From Rosenbergiella australiborealis (lineage in GTDB: Bacteria; Pseudomonadota; Gammaproteobacteria; Enterobacterales; Enterobacteriaceae): a DNA stretch of 64,000 nucleotides. How positions within the stretch are numbered: position 1 is the first letter of the stretch; each line of letters opens with the position of its first letter. Location: NCBI RefSeq assembly GCF_018494035.1, contig NZ_JABBFO010000001.1, positions 248,001-312,000 on the forward strand, read 5' to 3'. The translations under genes were made by a program, and so were the position numbers. The notes under the pieces are model-generated. The model saw only the letters and a program-made list of their open reading frames with translations, was not told the origin of the DNA and searched no databases. This document shows, in pieces, positions 1 through 7,139 of this stretch.

Positions 1-432
1 GCCATTTATATTATGGTGCCATTAATCCTGGCCTTTGCGGCCTATGAGTTCAAGACGGTGATCACCCTGACGTTTGTCATTTTTGCCGTGAACTTCCTGA
101 CGTTCTGGTGGGAACTGGCCCGCTGGCTCGACAGCTGGTTGCTGACGGCGCTATACAGTTCTGATACCCACTCACGCTTTAATATGATGGGATTCCAGAA
201 TACATCGGATGATCTGATTATGAATCTGGTTATGGGGACGATGTTTATCGTGCTGCCAACCGTATGGATCGGTGCATTGTCCTGGGCGGGTGTAAATATT
301 GGTGTGGCTATCAGTAATGCATCTAAAGAAGGGACTGGCAGTTCACATCAGGCAGCTCAGAATGGTGGAAACCTTGTGAAAGGAGGGATTAGCACTTTCC
401 AGGCAGGAATAAGTAAGGGAATGAACAAATAA
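1..432 (+). CDS. TraG-type conjugal transfer membrane protein, C-terminal part
   Basis: The reading frame is open from base 1, so the gene starts upstream of the window. The visible 143 residues contain two hydrophobic stretches (about residues 5-37 and 75-103) and a Gly/Ser/Gln-rich hydrophilic tail. The sequence resembles the end of the TraG N-terminal-domain family encoded by SPI-7/PAPI-1-like ICEs, an inner-membrane component of the mating-pair apparatus. It ends just before a hairpin at 443-467. The family assignment rests on recalled similarity and context; the exact role in transfer is inferred. Confidence 0.7.
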   Translation, partial: AIYIMVPLILAFAAYEFKTVITLTFVIFAVNFLTFWWELARWLDSWLLTALYSSDTHSRFNMMGFQNTSDDLIMNLVMGTMFIVLPTVWIGALSWAGVNIGVAISNASKEGTGSSHQAAQNGGNLVKGGISTFQAGISKGMNK

Positions 433-442
433 CTACCGAAAC

Positions 443-467
443 ACAGCGCTGGTATGAGCAGCGCTGT
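443..467. terminator. Hairpin between convergent genes
   Basis: Perfect 8-bp inverted repeat ACAGCGCT/AGCGCTGT with a 9-nt loop, lying between the end of the TraG-like gene and the stop codon of the small minus-strand gene. There is no long T-run, so it may work as a weak bidirectional terminator. Confidence 0.5.
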
Positions 468-643
468 TAGTTGTTATCGTTATGCCATTGCTCAGAATCT
501 AAGTAAGAGCGTGTATCAAACAATGCCGGCGTCTCTTCCGCTTCATCGTTGAAACTTGTTAGTAAAGATCTGTCGTCAGCGTGATTGTCTGGCTGAGGGT
601 CAGGTAGCACCGCATTCAGTAGCTTTTTCATGAAAATATTCAT
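467..643 (-). CDS. Small acidic hypothetical protein (58 aa)
   Basis: An ATG at 643 opens a 58-codon frame on the minus strand. The product begins MNIFMKKLLNAV and continues with a strongly acidic, polar sequence rich in Asp, Asn and Glu. A second possible start is the ATG at 631. A GGAG lies about 15 nt upstream, further than ideal. It is convergent with the TraG-like gene and shares the hairpin at its 3' end. I do not recognise a family; size, amino-acid composition and placement make a real small ICE protein plausible. Confidence 0.45.
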   Translation of the reverse strand: MNIFMKKLLNAVLPDPQPDNHADDRSLLTSFNDEAEETPALFDTRSYLDSEQWHNDNN

Positions 644-790
644 ATCCCAGTTTTCTCCAGTTTGACTGAGCGCTGTTTTTTTGTTCGAATCACCCTTGTA
701 TCATAAAGATTGTTGAAGAAGTGCGCAACCTCAGCGTGGCTGGAGATAGCGACATTAATTGGATTTTAAATAGTTTTTAAGGAGGAAAGC

Positions 791-1348
791 ATGTTCAGGA
801 AGAAAGTACTGGTTGTTTGTATTGTCTCTATGTTTATAACAGCATGTTCCATGGATGAGTTATCTTCAGTAAATAAGAAAATTAGTGATTTTGGATCGTC
901 AATAGCAGGTAATCAGTCATCGCAGAATGAATCAGGTATGCCTAAGTTAGCACCTAAAGTTGAAGCCAGTCAGGATTCCACATCAAAAGATTTATCTATT
1001 CCAGTTGATGTCGATACTGCTGCTGCTCGTTTACGTCGTTATTATAAATTTATGACGATAGACGAGTTAAATAGTATTAAAAATAGAGAAAGTACTTCTG
1101 CCCGTTTGACTGCTGCTGCGATTGAGGAACAAAGGCCTGAATGGTCGGCATTGGCAGGAAGTTATTATAAAATGGGGCGAAACTGGGGAGATGGTAAGGA
1201 TCATATTACACTGGAGGTTGAAAAGAATGGTGTCGGAAGCCGTGTTTATATTCAGTTCTTTTCTTCAAATCCTCAGCATTTAACAGAAGCCTATTTAGGT
1301 AATTTGTTTGCACAGGTGAAAGGCGTTGCAGAGGGTAAGGTTCGATAA
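791..1348 (+). CDS. Putative lipoprotein of unknown function
   Basis: 185 residues starting at an ATG 3 nt after a strong AAGGAGGAAAGC ribosome-binding site. The N-terminus has a basic start, a hydrophobic core and a lipobox ending ITAC (Cys19), so it is likely exported and lipidated. A low-complexity Ser/Gln/Asn linker (about 25-75) precedes a folded part (about 80-185). I do not recognise the family. The gene is much more AT-rich than the ICE backbone and is followed 64 nt later by a membrane-protein gene of similar composition. The pair may be cargo, for example for exclusion or envelope functions, but nothing in the sequence proves that. Confidence 0.75.
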   Translation: MFRKKVLVVCIVSMFITACSMDELSSVNKKISDFGSSIAGNQSSQNESGMPKLAPKVEASQDSTSKDLSIPVDVDTAAARLRRYYKFMTIDELNSIKNRESTSARLTAAAIEEQRPEWSALAGSYYKMGRNWGDGKDHITLEVEKNGVGSRVYIQFFSSNPQHLTEAYLGNLFAQVKGVAEGKVR

Positions 1349-1412
1349 TATATGTAAAAATAAGAAGAAATTTCCTTCTTGTTTTTTATGTTTATGAATG
1401 GGGTTAGGTATT

Positions 1413-2096
1413 ATGAGCGGAAATGATGATAGTATTATTGATTATATAAAGCTGTTAAAAGACCATGAGTTAAAATATAAGGAAAAAATAAAACCGAATA
1501 AAATAAGTAAGATTGATAAGGTATTATTTTCTTCCCTTGTATCTTTAGTTTTTATTTCGTTCATTTTTATTGGTGTTTATGCAATATTTAAGCCCGATTA
1601 TAGGTTTTTGCTAAATATATCAATCGTGTTGATATCTTTCTCTTATGTACTCTTGCTTCTTATGCCGATCGTTAAAGTTTTTGAGGAGCGTAAGACGATA
1701 AAACATTTCTTTACTATGCCATTGAGTTCATCTATAGATCAAAACATAAAAAGAGAATCTTTGATAGATAATGATTTCCTTCCAAGGTTTATATCTCTAG
1801 GGAAAGAGCTTCTTGAGTTGGGTTTAATGGAAGTAAGACATGAGAGAGAGTTTTTGAATAAGAGAATTACACTTTTGGTTGGTCCAATTGATAAGTTGGG
1901 GATTTTGCCTGGCATCATATCTATGATTATAACTATTTCAAAACCAGTGGGCGGGTATGATTGGGTAATGGGATTAGCATACGGATATATTGCTTTAATT
2001 GTTATATCTCTGTCGTTTTTCAATCTATTGGTTAAATATGACCGTATAATTGCCTTAACAGAACTTGCTTTATCACGATGTGAGTCGAGGGATTAA
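1413..2096 (+). CDS. Hypothetical multi-pass membrane protein
   Basis: 227 residues from the ATG at 1413, chosen because a TTAGGT element lies about 6 nt upstream; an in-frame ATG at 1398 is an alternative. Hydrophobic segments are visible near residues 45-65, 72-92, 165-178 and 185-208. The N-terminal 40 residues and the centre are Lys/Arg/Glu-rich, consistent with cytoplasmic parts. No motif is recognised. It follows the lipoprotein gene closely and shares its low GC, so the two probably form one transcription unit. Confidence 0.7.
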   Translation: MSGNDDSIIDYIKLLKDHELKYKEKIKPNKISKIDKVLFSSLVSLVFISFIFIGVYAIFKPDYRFLLNISIVLISFSYVLLLLMPIVKVFEERKTIKHFFTMPLSSSIDQNIKRESLIDNDFLPRFISLGKELLELGLMEVRHEREFLNKRITLLVGPIDKLGILPGIISMIITISKPVGGYDWVMGLAYGYIALIVISLSFFNLLVKYDRIIALTELALSRCESRD

Positions 2097-2131
2097 TTTG
2101 ACTGGCTAAATTCAGATTGCTAATATCGATA

Positions 2132-2308
2132 GCGTTGTAATGTCGCTATGGCGACCACCAATGTTCCGTGCAGTCTGTGAGGAACGCCTTCGGGTGACTG
2201 CAAAAGAATTCTCCTGTAGCCTGAAAGGGAGATCATCAATGTGGTACATCTGCACACCTTTGGAAGCAGATATCGTCAATACAAGCGCACTATGACGCGG
2301 CGATGAGG
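2132..2308 (+). repeat. Structured direct repeat, copy R1
   Basis: About 177 bp closely matching 4327-4504. Three hairpins are shared by both copies. The first is GTCGC/GCGAC (2142-2155) around a four-base loop. The second is CAGTC/GACTG (2171-2200) enclosing GCC-TTCG-GGT. The third is CTCC/GGAG (2211-2231). The 3' 60 bases (about 2240-2300) are nearly identical between copies. No convincing reading frame runs through it. Loop bases differ while stem bases are kept, which points to selection on structure in RNA or single-stranded DNA. Confidence 0.75.
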
Positions 2309-2983
2309 GTTTCTTTCTCTTTGCTCAGTTGCACACCGGTTTGGGTGTTGCACAACGGGCTGGCAGCTTCCAGTCAGACAAATATCGTCTGTGGAAGTCA
2401 CATCAACATTTCGTTTCTTCAGTGATACGTCCTGAGTTTCGTACAAATTTTGCATCGACCGTATAAGGCCATTTGGTACATTTGGCTGCTTACGGCGTTG
2501 CATTATGAGCACGAAACTGCGCGGCGTCACTTGTGTGCAAGCGAAGCGAACACCAAGTGACGCGCGCAGCGCATACCATTCAAACACACGCACAGCGTGC
2601 TTTTCATCGTTTTCGTACCATCTGACACACACGTAGTCCGTGCTATTCGGAGAGAAAACGTCTTCACATCAACGTTTACACGACGTAATACCCGTCTGAA
2701 CGTCTCAAATTTAATAAGGAGAAAATCGGCTCGATATCGATGGCGACACTACGCAGGTAGTGTTGGAGGCAGCTTGACGAACGTCAGCTCTGCATTAGCA
2801 GCAAACAGGTCAGAGACCTGCGGTGCCTCGCAAGAACTCAACATTTCGCCGCCCCGATGCACAGATATCAGCTGAGACGCAGGAAGCGCAAAAGTAACCA
2901 TGTCGTCGGGGGGAAATTATGGCTACAAATCCGTCCGTTTTGTGAAAAGCAGAAGGCTGTGTATGTCATATGGAGGTATAGCG
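2309..2983. other. 675-bp gene-free structured interval
   Basis: No reading frame here has good start signals or protein-like composition. The stretch holds a long hairpin with arms 2517-2533 and 2554-2569 (CTGCGCG, a one-base bulge, then CGTCACTTG, against CAAGTGACG and CGCGCAG) and the branched fold at 2747-2833. A ribosome-binding site (GGAGG, 2972-2976) for the next gene closes the interval. It lies between repeat R1 and the integrase-domain gene. Confidence 0.6.
2747..2833 (+). ncRNA. Candidate branched structured RNA
   Basis: A hairpin CACTAC-gcag-GTAGTG (2747-2762) is followed directly by a closing stem, TTG+GAGGCA (2763-2771) against TGCCTC+CAA (2824-2833, one bulged base). Inside this stem are three small hairpins: GAC/GTC near 2775-2787, CTGC-ATTA-GCAG (about 2789-2800) and CAGGTC-AGA-GACCTG (about 2806-2820). 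Together they form a four-way, cloverleaf-like junction. It lacks tRNA anticodon-loop and T-loop features. It could be a small RNA, a leader of the gene at 2984, or a single-stranded DNA structure; the strand is assumed. Confidence 0.4.
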
Positions 2984-3886
2984 ATGTCCAGATTCAGCAA
3001 ACAACTCAAAAAACAGCTTGTCACGCTTGCGCGTCAGGGGCAGGGCAGTTTTAAAACTGTTGCAGACCGTTCAAGAATTGCCGAACGGTTATCTGAACAT
3101 CTGGAAAAGTTAAATATTCAAATTCGGGATGTAAAACACATAAAAATAGTGCATATCCAAAAATATATTCGTAGTCGACAGAATGAAAATATATCAAGGC
3201 GTACGCTGCAAAATGAAATGGCGGCTGTGCGTGCAATCATGTCTGTCGCCGGCAGGAATAAACTGGCTGATCCGCAGCATGAAATGTTGAGTAACAAAGC
3301 GCTGGGCATTTCTGGCGCAAGCCGGGATGGCACTAAAAAACCAATATCTGATGAATTACTTCGGAATGTCGTTAATTATGCTTCCAGTAAAGACGAAGGT
3401 GTAGCCCTCGCGGTTCAACTGGCACGTTATATTGGACTTAGAACTGAAGAAACTGTTCAGTCAGCTAAATCATTAAAAACGTGGCAGCAGTCACTTTTAA
3501 GTGGAAATGAACGTGTCCGGGTTGTATTCGGAACAAAAGGGGGGCGCTCCCGGGATACCACGATATTTGACAGGGAGAAAGTCCTGGTGATCTTAAATAT
3601 GGGTATCGAATATTGCGATAAAAATAATGGAAAGCTAATTGATAAACCAACATTGCACACTGCGATAGAACGGTATCGTAACATTATTCGTGATGCCGGA
3701 ATGACAGGAGAAAATGCTCCACATTCTTTGCGCTATGCCTATGCAAAAGATGCTGTGAATTTTCATGTCAAAAATGGCATGAGCAGGAATGAGGCGGAGG
3801 CTTTAGTATCGATGGATTTAGGTCATGGAGATGGACGAGGACGTTATATAAAGCAGGTGTATTTTAAAGAGGGTTTGGATGAGTGA
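2984..3886 (+). CDS. Integrase-domain (tyrosine recombinase fold) protein
   Basis: 300 residues from the ATG at 2984, placed 7 nt after GGAGG. The C-terminal half has the tyrosine-recombinase catalytic pattern: Arg in YIGLRTEE (about residue 146), HSLRYAYA (HxxR, about 246-249), and LGHGDGRGRYIKQVYF with the histidine and candidate tyrosines. The N-terminal half looks like a SAM-like DNA-binding domain. This matches the 'integrase domain-containing' family (Pfam Phage_int_SAM/Integrase_1) common inside ICEs and distinct from the element's own integrase at 14,222. It may act in resolution or dimer handling of the element; the role is inferred. It overlaps the next gene by 4 nt (GTGA). Confidence 0.75.
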   Translation: MSRFSKQLKKQLVTLARQGQGSFKTVADRSRIAERLSEHLEKLNIQIRDVKHIKIVHIQKYIRSRQNENISRRTLQNEMAAVRAIMSVAGRNKLADPQHEMLSNKALGISGASRDGTKKPISDELLRNVVNYASSKDEGVALAVQLARYIGLRTEETVQSAKSLKTWQQSLLSGNERVRVVFGTKGGRSRDTTIFDREKVLVILNMGIEYCDKNNGKLIDKPTLHTAIERYRNIIRDAGMTGENAPHSLRYAYAKDAVNFHVKNGMSRNEAEALVSMDLGHGDGRGRYIKQVYFKEGLDE

Positions 3887-4212
3887 ATGTTTATAAGTTA
3901 GAGCATGAATATTCCCGCTCGCATAAGCTTTATGGTGTGCGTACAACATTGACATTTCACGAACTGAATGTCCTGTGCGCATATCTACAATTGTTACATT
4001 TTGAACTTCCCCGTATTGATGGTGCAGAAGATACCATCGCAGAGGATAATGGAGGGAAATTACTTAAAACCATCTTTAATGCTGAGTCTGTTTATGAAGA
4101 GGAAAACTATTCACAAACACTGGTTTTTCATGATAACTGGAATGAATACTGTGGTGGCCGTTTGGCAGATGATGGGTGGTGCTTCGTGTACAGGACGTGT
4201 TTATGTGCGTAA
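3883..4212 (+). CDS. Small hypothetical protein, possibly frameshifted at its 3' end
   Basis: 109 residues from a GTG that overlaps the stop of the preceding gene (GTGA), implying translational coupling. The product is polar and acidic and no family is recognised. Its last residues (FVYRTCLCA) look unlike the rest. The next frame from about 4190 reads GRVYVRNDNQPDVLSPYDD before a stop at 4252, which is a more natural C-terminus. A one-base indel near 4185-4195 would explain this, but an authentic short end cannot be excluded. Confidence 0.5.
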   Translation: MNVYKLEHEYSRSHKLYGVRTTLTFHELNVLCAYLQLLHFELPRIDGAEDTIAEDNGGKLLKTIFNAESVYEEENYSQTLVFHDNWNEYCGGRLADDGWCFVYRTCLCA

Positions 4213-4326
4213 TGATAATCAACCCGACGTGCTGTCTCCGTATGATGACTGAAGAAGTTTGTCACCGTCGCTCACAATAGGCGACGGTGACTTGAAATCA
4301 CCTTGCGGGTGTGCTTATTATTTAAA

Positions 4327-4504
4327 CGCTAACCTGTCGCTTAAGCGACCACCAATGTTTCAGCAGTCTGTGAGAAACGCCTTCAGGTGACTGTAAGAAA
4401 ATCTCCCTCAACCTGAAAGGGAGAGCATATCGAATGCGGTACATCTGCGCACCTTTGGAAGCAGATATCGTCAATACAAGCGCACTATGACGCGACGATG
4501 AAGG
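4327..4504 (+). repeat. Structured direct repeat, copy R2
   Basis: Second copy of the element at 2132-2308, in the same orientation. It keeps GTCGC-TTAA-GCGAC (4336-4349), CAGTC/GACTG (4364-4393) with an inner GCC-TTCA-GGT, and CTCCC/GGGAG (4403-4423). The last stretch, from about 4441 to 4500, is almost identical to R1. It stands upstream of the small ORF and the ArdC gene. No CDS is supported between 4213 and 4611. Confidence 0.75.
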
Positions 4505-4549
4505 TTGTTTAAACTAACCAGACAGTCAGAACAAAGTCGTTTCTGACTC

Positions 4550-4597
4550 CCCGACGGGAAATATCTTCCCGATCGGGCAGGTGTTTCCCATTTTTTT
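4550..4597 (+). promoter_or_regulatory. Interleaved-hairpin leader L1
   Basis: Arm CCCGACGGGAA (4550-4560) pairs with TTCCCGATCGGG (4566-4577, one bulge). Alternatively GGGAAA (4556-4561) pairs with TTTCCC (4584-4589), followed by a T7 run (4591-4597). The two pairings share bases and exclude each other. AGGAG (4600-4604) and an ATG (4612) follow at once. An additional hairpin GTCAGAA/TTCTGAC is at 4525-4547. The layout is that of an intrinsic terminator with an antiterminator. Confidence 0.55.
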
Positions 4598-4611
4598 ACA
4601 GGAGAAACACG

Positions 4612-4725
4612 ATGCCCGAATCATCCGGTTTAGCACTTTCCCTCATTGTTCACTGGCCTTATCGCTTAAAAACGCTCATCCAGCGAATAATCCGGGGCAG
4701 ACGGTTAACCCATGACAGTAAGTGA
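4612..4725 (+). CDS. Putative small basic peptide (37 aa)
   Basis: An ATG at 4612 follows a good AGGAG site and opens a 37-codon frame. The product starts MPESSGLALSLIVHW and has a basic C-terminal half (RLKTLIQRIIRGRR), which could form an amphipathic helix. It may be a real small protein or a leader peptide for ardC. The start signals and the leader architecture shared with three neighbouring genes are the main support. Confidence 0.4.
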   Translation: MPESSGLALSLIVHWPYRLKTLIQRIIRGRRLTHDSK

Positions 4726-4868
4726 TCTTGCTCACTTTCGTTATCGCTTCCAGCCATAACAGTCATCCATTACCTCATAAAGCAGCTCATCATCTGCAAC
4801 GCCGAACAGAATGTGTTTCACCTGACGGGGTGCTGCTGCTTCTGAACGCCTGATTTAACGATCACCCG

Positions 4869-4912
4869 CCTGCGGCGTGCCTCACGCCCGCAGGGGAGGG
4901 GCACGCCTGTTT
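4869..4912 (+). promoter_or_regulatory. Interleaved-hairpin leader L2 before ardC
   Basis: CCTGCGGCGTG (4869-4879) can pair with CACGCCCGCAGG (4883-4894, one bulge), or GGCGTGCC (4874-4881) can pair perfectly with GGCACGCC (4900-4907), followed by TGTTTT. The arms interleave and share six bases. AAGGAG (4914-4919) and the ArdC start (4926) follow directly. Confidence 0.5.
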
Positions 4913-4925
4913 TAAGGAGTGCTCC

Positions 4926-5981
4926 ATGAAAACGAATAAACGCAAAACCACTGCCACGGTTTGTAAAAAGCCGGCGGCACGCAAAACCTCCTCCTCCGGC
5001 AAACGTCGCAAGGCAGGAACGATCGCGACGCTTACTGGTAACAGCGATATTTACCGACTGGTCACCGACCGGATAATTGTCGCGCTGGAAAATGGTACTC
5101 CGCCCTGGCGACGGCCGTGGCGAAATGCGCAGCAGGGGATAAACACCCTGATGCCGGTCAATGCGCTTACCGGCCGGGGCTACAGCGGCGTGAATGTTCT
5201 GCTGCTGTGGCTGGCGGCTGAAGAGCGTGGTTTTACCAGCGACCGCTGGCTGACATACAACCAGGCACGGGAGGCCGGAGGTCAGGTCCGCAAGGGCGAA
5301 ACCGCCACGCTTGCGGTGATATACCGCGACTGGACAAAGCAGGCTGAAGACAGCAACGGCAATAAGCTGTTTGATGCTGACGGCAAGCCGCAGATGGAAA
5401 CGGTGCCGATGTTGCGTCAGTTTCCGCTGTTCAATGCTGAACAGTGCGATGCTCTTCCCGACCAGGTGCGTGGCTCTGCCACTGTCACCCGGCCGCAGGA
5501 GGATTTAACTGATGTCAGCCCGGTACAACTGCAGCAGGTTCTGTCGGTGGTGAACGCCACCGGCGTGCAGTTTTCACCCAGGCCGCAGAACCGGGCGTAT
5601 TACCGTGCTGCCACAGACCAGATAGTGCTGCCCCTGACATCGCAGTTTGATGCTGAGGGTGACTACTGGTCCACGGTGCTTCACGAGCTGGTGCATGCCA
5701 GTGGCCATGCGAAGCGACTGAACCGTGAAGGGATAACGCGGGAGTCAAAGAAATTCGGCGACCCGGTGTATGCCTTCGAGGAGTTGATAGCCGAAATCGG
5801 CAGTGCCTTTCTGTGCGCACATCTCGGGATAACCGGTGATTTGCGGCATGAAAGTTATGTTGACGGATGGCTGTCAAAACTGAAGTCCGACAAAAAGGCG
5901 CTGTTCAGTGCCTGCCGGCAGGCCCGGGAAGCGTCGGAATATTTGCTCGCGCCACTCAGCTGTCAGGCTGAGACGGTGTAA
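4926..5981 (+). CDS. ardC: ArdC-family antirestriction protein
   Basis: 351 residues from the ATG at 4926 after AAGGAG. The basic N-terminus precedes the ssDNA-binding ArdC_N domain (about 35-165; IYRLVTDRI and NGTPPWRRPW). A zincin-type metallopeptidase domain follows, with motif LHELVHASGH (about 256-265) and a downstream glutamate in EELIAEIGSAF (about 287-297), a likely third zinc ligand. Proteins of this family bind ssDNA and protect incoming conjugative DNA from restriction in the recipient. The location near repeats R1/R2 and a methylase gene fits a leading-region role. Family assignment is firm; activity in this element is inferred. Confidence 0.9.
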   Translation: MKTNKRKTTATVCKKPAARKTSSSGKRRKAGTIATLTGNSDIYRLVTDRIIVALENGTPPWRRPWRNAQQGINTLMPVNALTGRGYSGVNVLLLWLAAEERGFTSDRWLTYNQAREAGGQVRKGETATLAVIYRDWTKQAEDSNGNKLFDADGKPQMETVPMLRQFPLFNAEQCDALPDQVRGSATVTRPQEDLTDVSPVQLQQVLSVVNATGVQFSPRPQNRAYYRAATDQIVLPLTSQFDAEGDYWSTVLHELVHASGHAKRLNREGITRESKKFGDPVYAFEELIAEIGSAFLCAHLGITGDLRHESYVDGWLSKLKSDKKALFSACRQAREASEYLLAPLSCQAETV

Positions 5982-6021
5982 TTAATCTACCGGGTGACGG
6001 CAGTAATACCATCGTCACTCT

Positions 6022-6065
6022 CCCGTGAGGGCATTGTTCCTCACGGGACGATGCCCTCTTTTTTT
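6022..6065 (+). promoter_or_regulatory. Interleaved-hairpin leader L3 before the DUF1281 gene
   Basis: CCCGTGAGG (6022-6030) pairs perfectly with CCTCACGGG (6039-6047). Alternatively GAGGGCAT (6027-6034) pairs perfectly with ATGCCCTC (6051-6058), directly followed by T7. Only one of the two full stems can form. AGGAG (6075-6079) and the ATG (6089) come right after. This is the clearest of the four leaders of this kind. Confidence 0.6.
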
Positions 6066-6088
6066 ACTGAAAAAAGGAGTATCAACTT

Positions 6089-7024
6089 ATGTCTGAATGG
6101 TGCAAGAACCGTTTTGAAATTACCGGTAAATCTGTCTGTATCGATGTGTTGTTGCAGTGGATAAACGGCGCAGACACGCCGCGTTATCGCCACGCAATAC
6201 TGCAGAGTATACAGCTCTTCCTGGCAGGGTGTGCGGGGATACTGAAACCGGTGAAAACTGTCTCGTATATCACTTTTCAGGGGCTGGTTCGACACGGTGT
6301 CGGACAGGCGACGGCCGCTAACCTCGCGTTTGAGCAGTGGCTGGAACTGCTGCAGAAAGACGTGGCGCTGGATACGGAGAGTATACGCCGGATTGACCGG
6401 CTGTATCACCAGTCCGGCCTGGGGGCGCTGAAGTGGGAAAATATCCCTCAGGCGTCACGGGACATCATGGCTATGCTGATGAAAAGGCAGTATGCGGACT
6501 GGTTCGGTCTGGCAGGCCTGAACGGTGAGCCTGATGCTACGGTTTGCTGGGAACGTCTGCGGGAATACCCGGAATGGTCGCAGCCCTGCGATATGCTGAC
6601 GGTTATTCCGACGCGGCTGGCCACAGAGCTTAATGGCTCCGGTGGGCTGCTGGTGGGCATTCCCACAACGGTGAGCTTCTACAGCCGTATTTATGGGATG
6701 GAGTGGCCTGCCGGGCATAATGTAAACCTGCACCGTCATGCCACTAACGGGTTAACGTTGCGGCTGGATTCACCCTGGTATCCGCCGTCAGGTGAGGTGG
6801 TGGCCGGTATTTCCGCTCTCTTTGAGTGTGAAGTGCGACATACGTACAGCGAACCGGTCAGCGGCCTCAGTGGTTATGACTGTTATGACCTCGGGGCGCA
6901 TGTGGATGGCCACCGGGGGTTGCCGGTGGACACTCTACAGTCCGCTCCGGCACTGTATCTGGTCAGTAGTGAACAGTCGCATTCTGAACCAGAGATAGCT
7001 GGTTACAGCGAAGTCCGGGGATAA
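6089..7024 (+). CDS. DUF1281-family protein
   Basis: 311 residues from the ATG at 6089 (AGGAG 9 nt upstream). The start MSEWCKNRFEITGKS and the later segments AFEQWLELLQ, YADWFGLAG, ATELNGSGGLLVGIPTT and SPWYPPSGEVV match the DUF1281 family found on conjugative plasmids and ICEs, which is predicted to have a ferredoxin-like C-terminal fold. The biochemical function is unknown. The gene sits between ardC and a methylase-like gene in the same direction, so a part in establishment in a new host is a reasonable inference only. Confidence 0.8.
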   Translation: MSEWCKNRFEITGKSVCIDVLLQWINGADTPRYRHAILQSIQLFLAGCAGILKPVKTVSYITFQGLVRHGVGQATAANLAFEQWLELLQKDVALDTESIRRIDRLYHQSGLGALKWENIPQASRDIMAMLMKRQYADWFGLAGLNGEPDATVCWERLREYPEWSQPCDMLTVIPTRLATELNGSGGLLVGIPTTVSFYSRIYGMEWPAGHNVNLHRHATNGLTLRLDSPWYPPSGEVVAGISALFECEVRHTYSEPVSGLSGYDCYDLGAHVDGHRGLPVDTLQSAPALYLVSSEQSHSEPEIAGYSEVRG

Positions 7025-7048
7025 CCGGTTTCTGACCAATTAACCGCG

Positions 7049-7076
7049 CTACAGCCTTCACCGGCTGTAGCTTTTT
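7049..7076 (+). terminator. Intrinsic terminator after the DUF1281 gene
   Basis: CTACAGCC (7049-7056) / GGCTGTAG (7063-7070), 6-nt loop, followed by CTTTTT. Placed 25 nt after the stop codon. Confidence 0.8.
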
Positions 7077-7081
7077 ACCCT

Positions 7082-7126
7082 CAGGGGAACACTGTTCTCC
7101 TGCCGGGGATACGTGTTCCCTTTTTT
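7082..7126 (+). promoter_or_regulatory. Interleaved-hairpin leader L4 before the methylase-like gene
   Basis: CAGGGGAAC (7082-7090) can pair with GTTCTCCTG (7094-7102, one G-T pair). Alternatively GGGAACAC (7085-7092) pairs perfectly with GTGTTCCC (7113-7120), followed by T6. The ribosome-binding GGAG (7129-7132) starts two bases after the T-run. Since a normal terminator already lies at 7049-7076, this second one directly before the start codon looks regulatory. Confidence 0.55.
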
Positions 7127-7139
7127 ATGGAGAATGCGT

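Noticed and set aside
2276-2632. 118-codon minus-strand open frame over the structured interval
   Set aside because: No ribosome-binding site, low-quality composition, and it runs through repeat R1 and the hairpin at 2517-2569.
2763-2833. tRNA gene
   Set aside because: The fold is cloverleaf-like but has no 7-nt anticodon loop, T-loop consensus or CCA context.
2597-2983. Open frames of 92 and 65 codons upstream of the integrase-domain gene, and an extended start at 2900 for that gene
   Set aside because: They lack start signals and cross the branched RNA fold; the ATG at 2984 has a clear GGAGG site.
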